Of a DNA stretch of 64,000 nt, positions 60,694 to 64,000 are shown piece after piece. The stretch is taken from NCBI RefSeq assembly GCF_003473295.1, contig NZ_QRMP01000002.1:187204-251203 (forward strand), in the 5' to 3' direction. This DNA is from Parabacteroides sp. AM08-6 (GTDB taxonomy: Bacteria > Bacteroidota > Bacteroidia > Bacteroidales > Tannerellaceae). Below the pieces are notes generated by a model, which was given only the letters and a program-made list of their open reading frames with translations, was not told the DNA's origin and did not search any database. Position numbers and translations under genes: made by a program. Within the stretch, counting starts at the first letter, position 1, and the number at the start of each line of letters is the position of its first letter.

Positions 60694-61740
60694 TTATTCT
60701 CTGATTCGCGCCAGACCTATATAGTTGGCCGAAAGTAAGGTAAATATGTAGGCTTGCAGGCAAGCTACTAAAAGCTCTACACAGTTCATGAAAGTACAGA
60801 AGAGGACGGATACGACTGTCATTCCGCTGTTCACCGCCAAGCCCATGGATGTCGTGATAAATATCAGACATGTCAGCGCTAGGATGATGGTGTGTCCGGC
60901 CATTATATTGGCGAACAGACGAAGCATCAACGCGAACGGTTTGGTAAATACCCCGAAAAATTCCACAAACGGCATGATGGGTATCGGTAACTTCAAGTAG
61001 ATAGGGGCTTTGGGCCAAAAGATTTCTTTCCAATATGTAGCCGTCCCGAACACATTGACTGCTATGAAAGTACAGGCTGCCAGTACAAATGTGACTGTGA
61101 TGTTTCCTGTAATATTCGCACCTCCCGGAAAGACAGGAATAATCCCTATCAGATTGTTAATCAGGATAAAGAAAAATACGGTAAGCAGATAAGACGAAAA
61201 CGGCTTGTATTCTTTACCGATGCCTTCTTTTATTACTCCGTCCTGAATATAGCTAATCACCATTTCCATCAGCCCTATAAACCCACCCGGTGCTTCTCCC
61301 GGATGCTTTTTGTACCAGCGTGCGGTACGAAGCACAATGAAAAGCAGAATAGAGCAACTCAATAACAAACCGCAAACATTTTTGGTGAGCGAAAAGTCCA
61401 ATGGACGTACTTCTTCTCCTTTCCTGTTTTTTTCGACTACTTTTCCTGTATGTTCGCCTTCGGTGGCAATGTAATAGTTGTGATGCGTATTGCCATGATG
61501 CAGATGCGAGGAAAGAAACATATCCCAGCCACGCTCTTCACTTTTTACCAGGATGGGGAGTGAGACGGAAATCTCTTTTCCATTCCATTCGGTGATGTGC
61601 CAAGTATAAGCATCCTGGATATGGGAAAATACGATATCCTGTACATCCACATCGCCGGAGGCCGCCCGGACCGGAGTGAAAAGGCAAAGCAGCATCAGCA
61701 ATATTGCCCACGTCAACCGTTTATTTGTTTTCCAATTCAT
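60694..61740 (-). CDS. atpB: ATP synthase Fo subunit a with long exported N-terminal region
   Basis: The product is 348 aa, about 75 longer than E. coli subunit a. The additional part is N-terminal: a signal-peptide-like helix (LTWAILLMLLCLFTPVRA), then about 100 periplasmic residues with His-rich SSHLHHGNTHHNYY. The channel part has the essential Arg in FALMLRLFANIMAGHTI. Such extensions are seen in Bacteroidetes; their role is not known to me. Its start overlaps the end of the preceding small membrane gene by 20 bases. Confidence 0.95.
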   Translation of the reverse strand: MNWKTNKRLTWAILLMLLCLFTPVRAASGDVDVQDIVFSHIQDAYTWHITEWNGKEISVSLPILVKSEERGWDMFLSSHLHHGNTHHNYYIATEGEHTGKVVEKNRKGEEVRPLDFSLTKNVCGLLLSCSILLFIVLRTARWYKKHPGEAPGGFIGLMEMVISYIQDGVIKEGIGKEYKPFSSYLLTVFFFILINNLIGIIPVFPGGANITGNITVTFVLAACTFIAVNVFGTATYWKEIFWPKAPIYLKLPIPIMPFVEFFGVFTKPFALMLRLFANIMAGHTIILALTCLIFITTSMGLAVNSGMTVVSVLFCTFMNCVELLVACLQAYIFTLLSANYIGLARIRE

Positions 61741-62149
61741 TTTTCTCTCTTTTCTCTCTGTTCATCCTTTTCTTTTCGTATAAATATAGAGTATAAGTTT
61801 CCATCCCTAAGTAGATGAAATAGAACAGCATCATGGTAAATCCGAATGTTCGTAGTTGTTCGCCTACAAATGCAGCATAAAGCCAAAGGAAAACCAACGC
61901 CAATGTGAATTTACAGAAACGGACAATCATATAGGTGGTGACAGTCACATCCCCCTTTTTCTGTTTTACCAGATTCAGGAAGAAAGCCATTGCAATGGCC
62001 ATCAGCCAGTAAAACAAGGGTATGGACGGATACCATTTGAAATAATGTTCAGGGGCAAAGTCGTATAATAGACCTCCTACTACAACGCCTACTGCTACAT
62101 TTACTAATGTAATCAATCCTATTAACCGTAATTCCAACCTGTTACTCAT
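61721..62149 (-). CDS. Small membrane protein in the atp operon (AtpI-like position)
   Basis: This 142-aa protein has four hydrophobic segments (about 10-30, 42-60, 72-95, 100-120) and a strongly basic/acidic tail (YEKKRMNREKREKNELENK). It lies between atpC and atpB and overlaps atpB by 20 bases. By position and topology it may act like AtpI/UncI, an assembly factor for the c ring or a Mg2+ channel, but I see no clear AtpI sequence motif. Confidence 0.8.
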   Translation of the reverse strand: MSNRLELRLIGLITLVNVAVGVVVGGLLYDFAPEHYFKWYPSIPLFYWLMAIAMAFFLNLVKQKKGDVTVTTYMIVRFCKFTLALVFLWLYAAFVGEQLRTFGFTMMLFYFIYLGMETYTLYLYEKKRMNREKREKNELENK

Positions 62150-62162
62150 AGTCGTTCTTTTT

Positions 62163-62396
62163 TTATTCGATACAAACGGACAAATGGTCGTCCTTAACTT
62201 CTACAAATCCGCTTTTTATCGGCAGTTCGTTCCATTCTCCATGCGTCAGGTAGCGGATAACTCCTTTTTGCAGGGCCCCAATCAGCATACTGTGATGAGG
62301 AAGGATATCGAACAAACCGGCTTCGCCCGGAAGTGATACACTTTCCGTTTCTCCTTCAAACTGGAGACCCTCCGGTGAAATGATTTCCAACTTCAT
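62163..62396 (-). CDS. atpC: ATP synthase F1 subunit epsilon (short form)
   Basis: This 77-aa protein has the epsilon N-terminal beta-sandwich (LEIISPEGLQFEGETESVSLPGEAGLFDILPHHSMLIGAL). The family is usually 130-140 aa; here the C-terminal two-helix inhibitory domain is absent and the gene ends normally, so no truncation by frameshift is evident. Lack of that domain implies no epsilon-type autoinhibition. Short epsilon is common in Bacteroidetes. Confidence 0.93.
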   Translation of the reverse strand: MKLEIISPEGLQFEGETESVSLPGEAGLFDILPHHSMLIGALQKGVIRYLTHGEWNELPIKSGFVEVKDDHLSVCIE

Positions 62397-62401
62397 ATCC
62401 G

Positions 62402-63931
<1,530 letters not shown>

Positions 63932-63961
63932 TTAACCTTATCTTTTGTTTTTCTCCGAATG

Positions 63962-63969
63962 CAATTTTA
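63962..63969 (-). promoter_or_regulatory. Weak -7-like box (TAAAATTG) upstream of atpD
   Basis: One mismatch to TAnnTTTG, about 43 bases before ATG 63919. The window ends 31 bases further upstream, so a better promoter may lie outside. Confidence 0.3.
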
Positions 63970-64000
63970 CGAAGAATGATAACCGGATTATTGAAAATAT

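Overview
The window is chromosomal DNA of a Bacteroidales bacterium, most likely a Parabacteroides-like member of the Porphyromonadaceae/Tannerellaceae. The evidence is as follows: many genes are preceded by the Bacteroidetes -7 promoter motif TAnnTTTG; there is an ECF sigma/FecR/SusC/SusD locus; the ATP synthase operon has the order beta-epsilon-orf-a-c-b-delta-alpha-gamma; and a DPP11 peptidase occurs with two type IX secretion (T9SS) genes, sov/sprA and porE. T9SS genes are typical of Porphyromonas and Parabacteroides but unusual in gut Bacteroides. The genus is inferred from gene content, not from a database match.

Layout. 1-1.6 kb: the 5' part of an S41-type lipoprotein that runs off the left edge, a structured 6S-like RNA candidate with its own promoter and terminator, and a small TerB-like protein. 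1.6-11.6 kb: porE, queA, a DUF2027/Smr protein, a four-unit 22-bp palindromic repeat array, a CYTH protein, the DPP11 peptidase, a carboxypeptidase-like-domain ORF of doubtful start, a zeta-like kinase overlapping a 56-aa gene, and hemW. 11.8-16.1 kb: an EF-G paralogue lacking the catalytic histidine of its GTPase centre, then a translationally coupled metallophosphoesterase/glycosyltransferase pair. 16.2-27 kb: metY, a MATE exporter, the giant T9SS translocon gene sov/sprA, and ruvA. 27-35.8 kb: an AT-richer island with ECF sigma factor, FecR anti-sigma, SusC with STN signalling domain, SusD, and a DUF1735/F5-8C surface lipoprotein; it has no glycosidase.

35.8-47 kb: a beta-barrel protein coupled to a 1000-residue TPR protein, an exported TldD/TldE-like pair, a Nudix hydrolase, a ROK kinase, a VOC protein and an MBL-fold hydrolase. 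47-53.3 kb: a second 22-bp palindromic array and a five-gene MacAB-TolC-type export operon with two paralogous permeases. 53.3-56.8 kb: a 6-bladed beta-propeller lipoprotein and type III glutamine synthetase. 56.9-63.9 kb: the complete F1Fo ATP synthase operon on the minus strand, with its beta subunit gene near the right edge.

No tRNA, rRNA, CRISPR array or insertion sequence was seen. The least explained items are the ncRNA with two competing folds, the two unrelated-sequence but same-architecture 22-bp arrays, the kinase/56-aa overlap pair, and the exported TldD/TldE pair.
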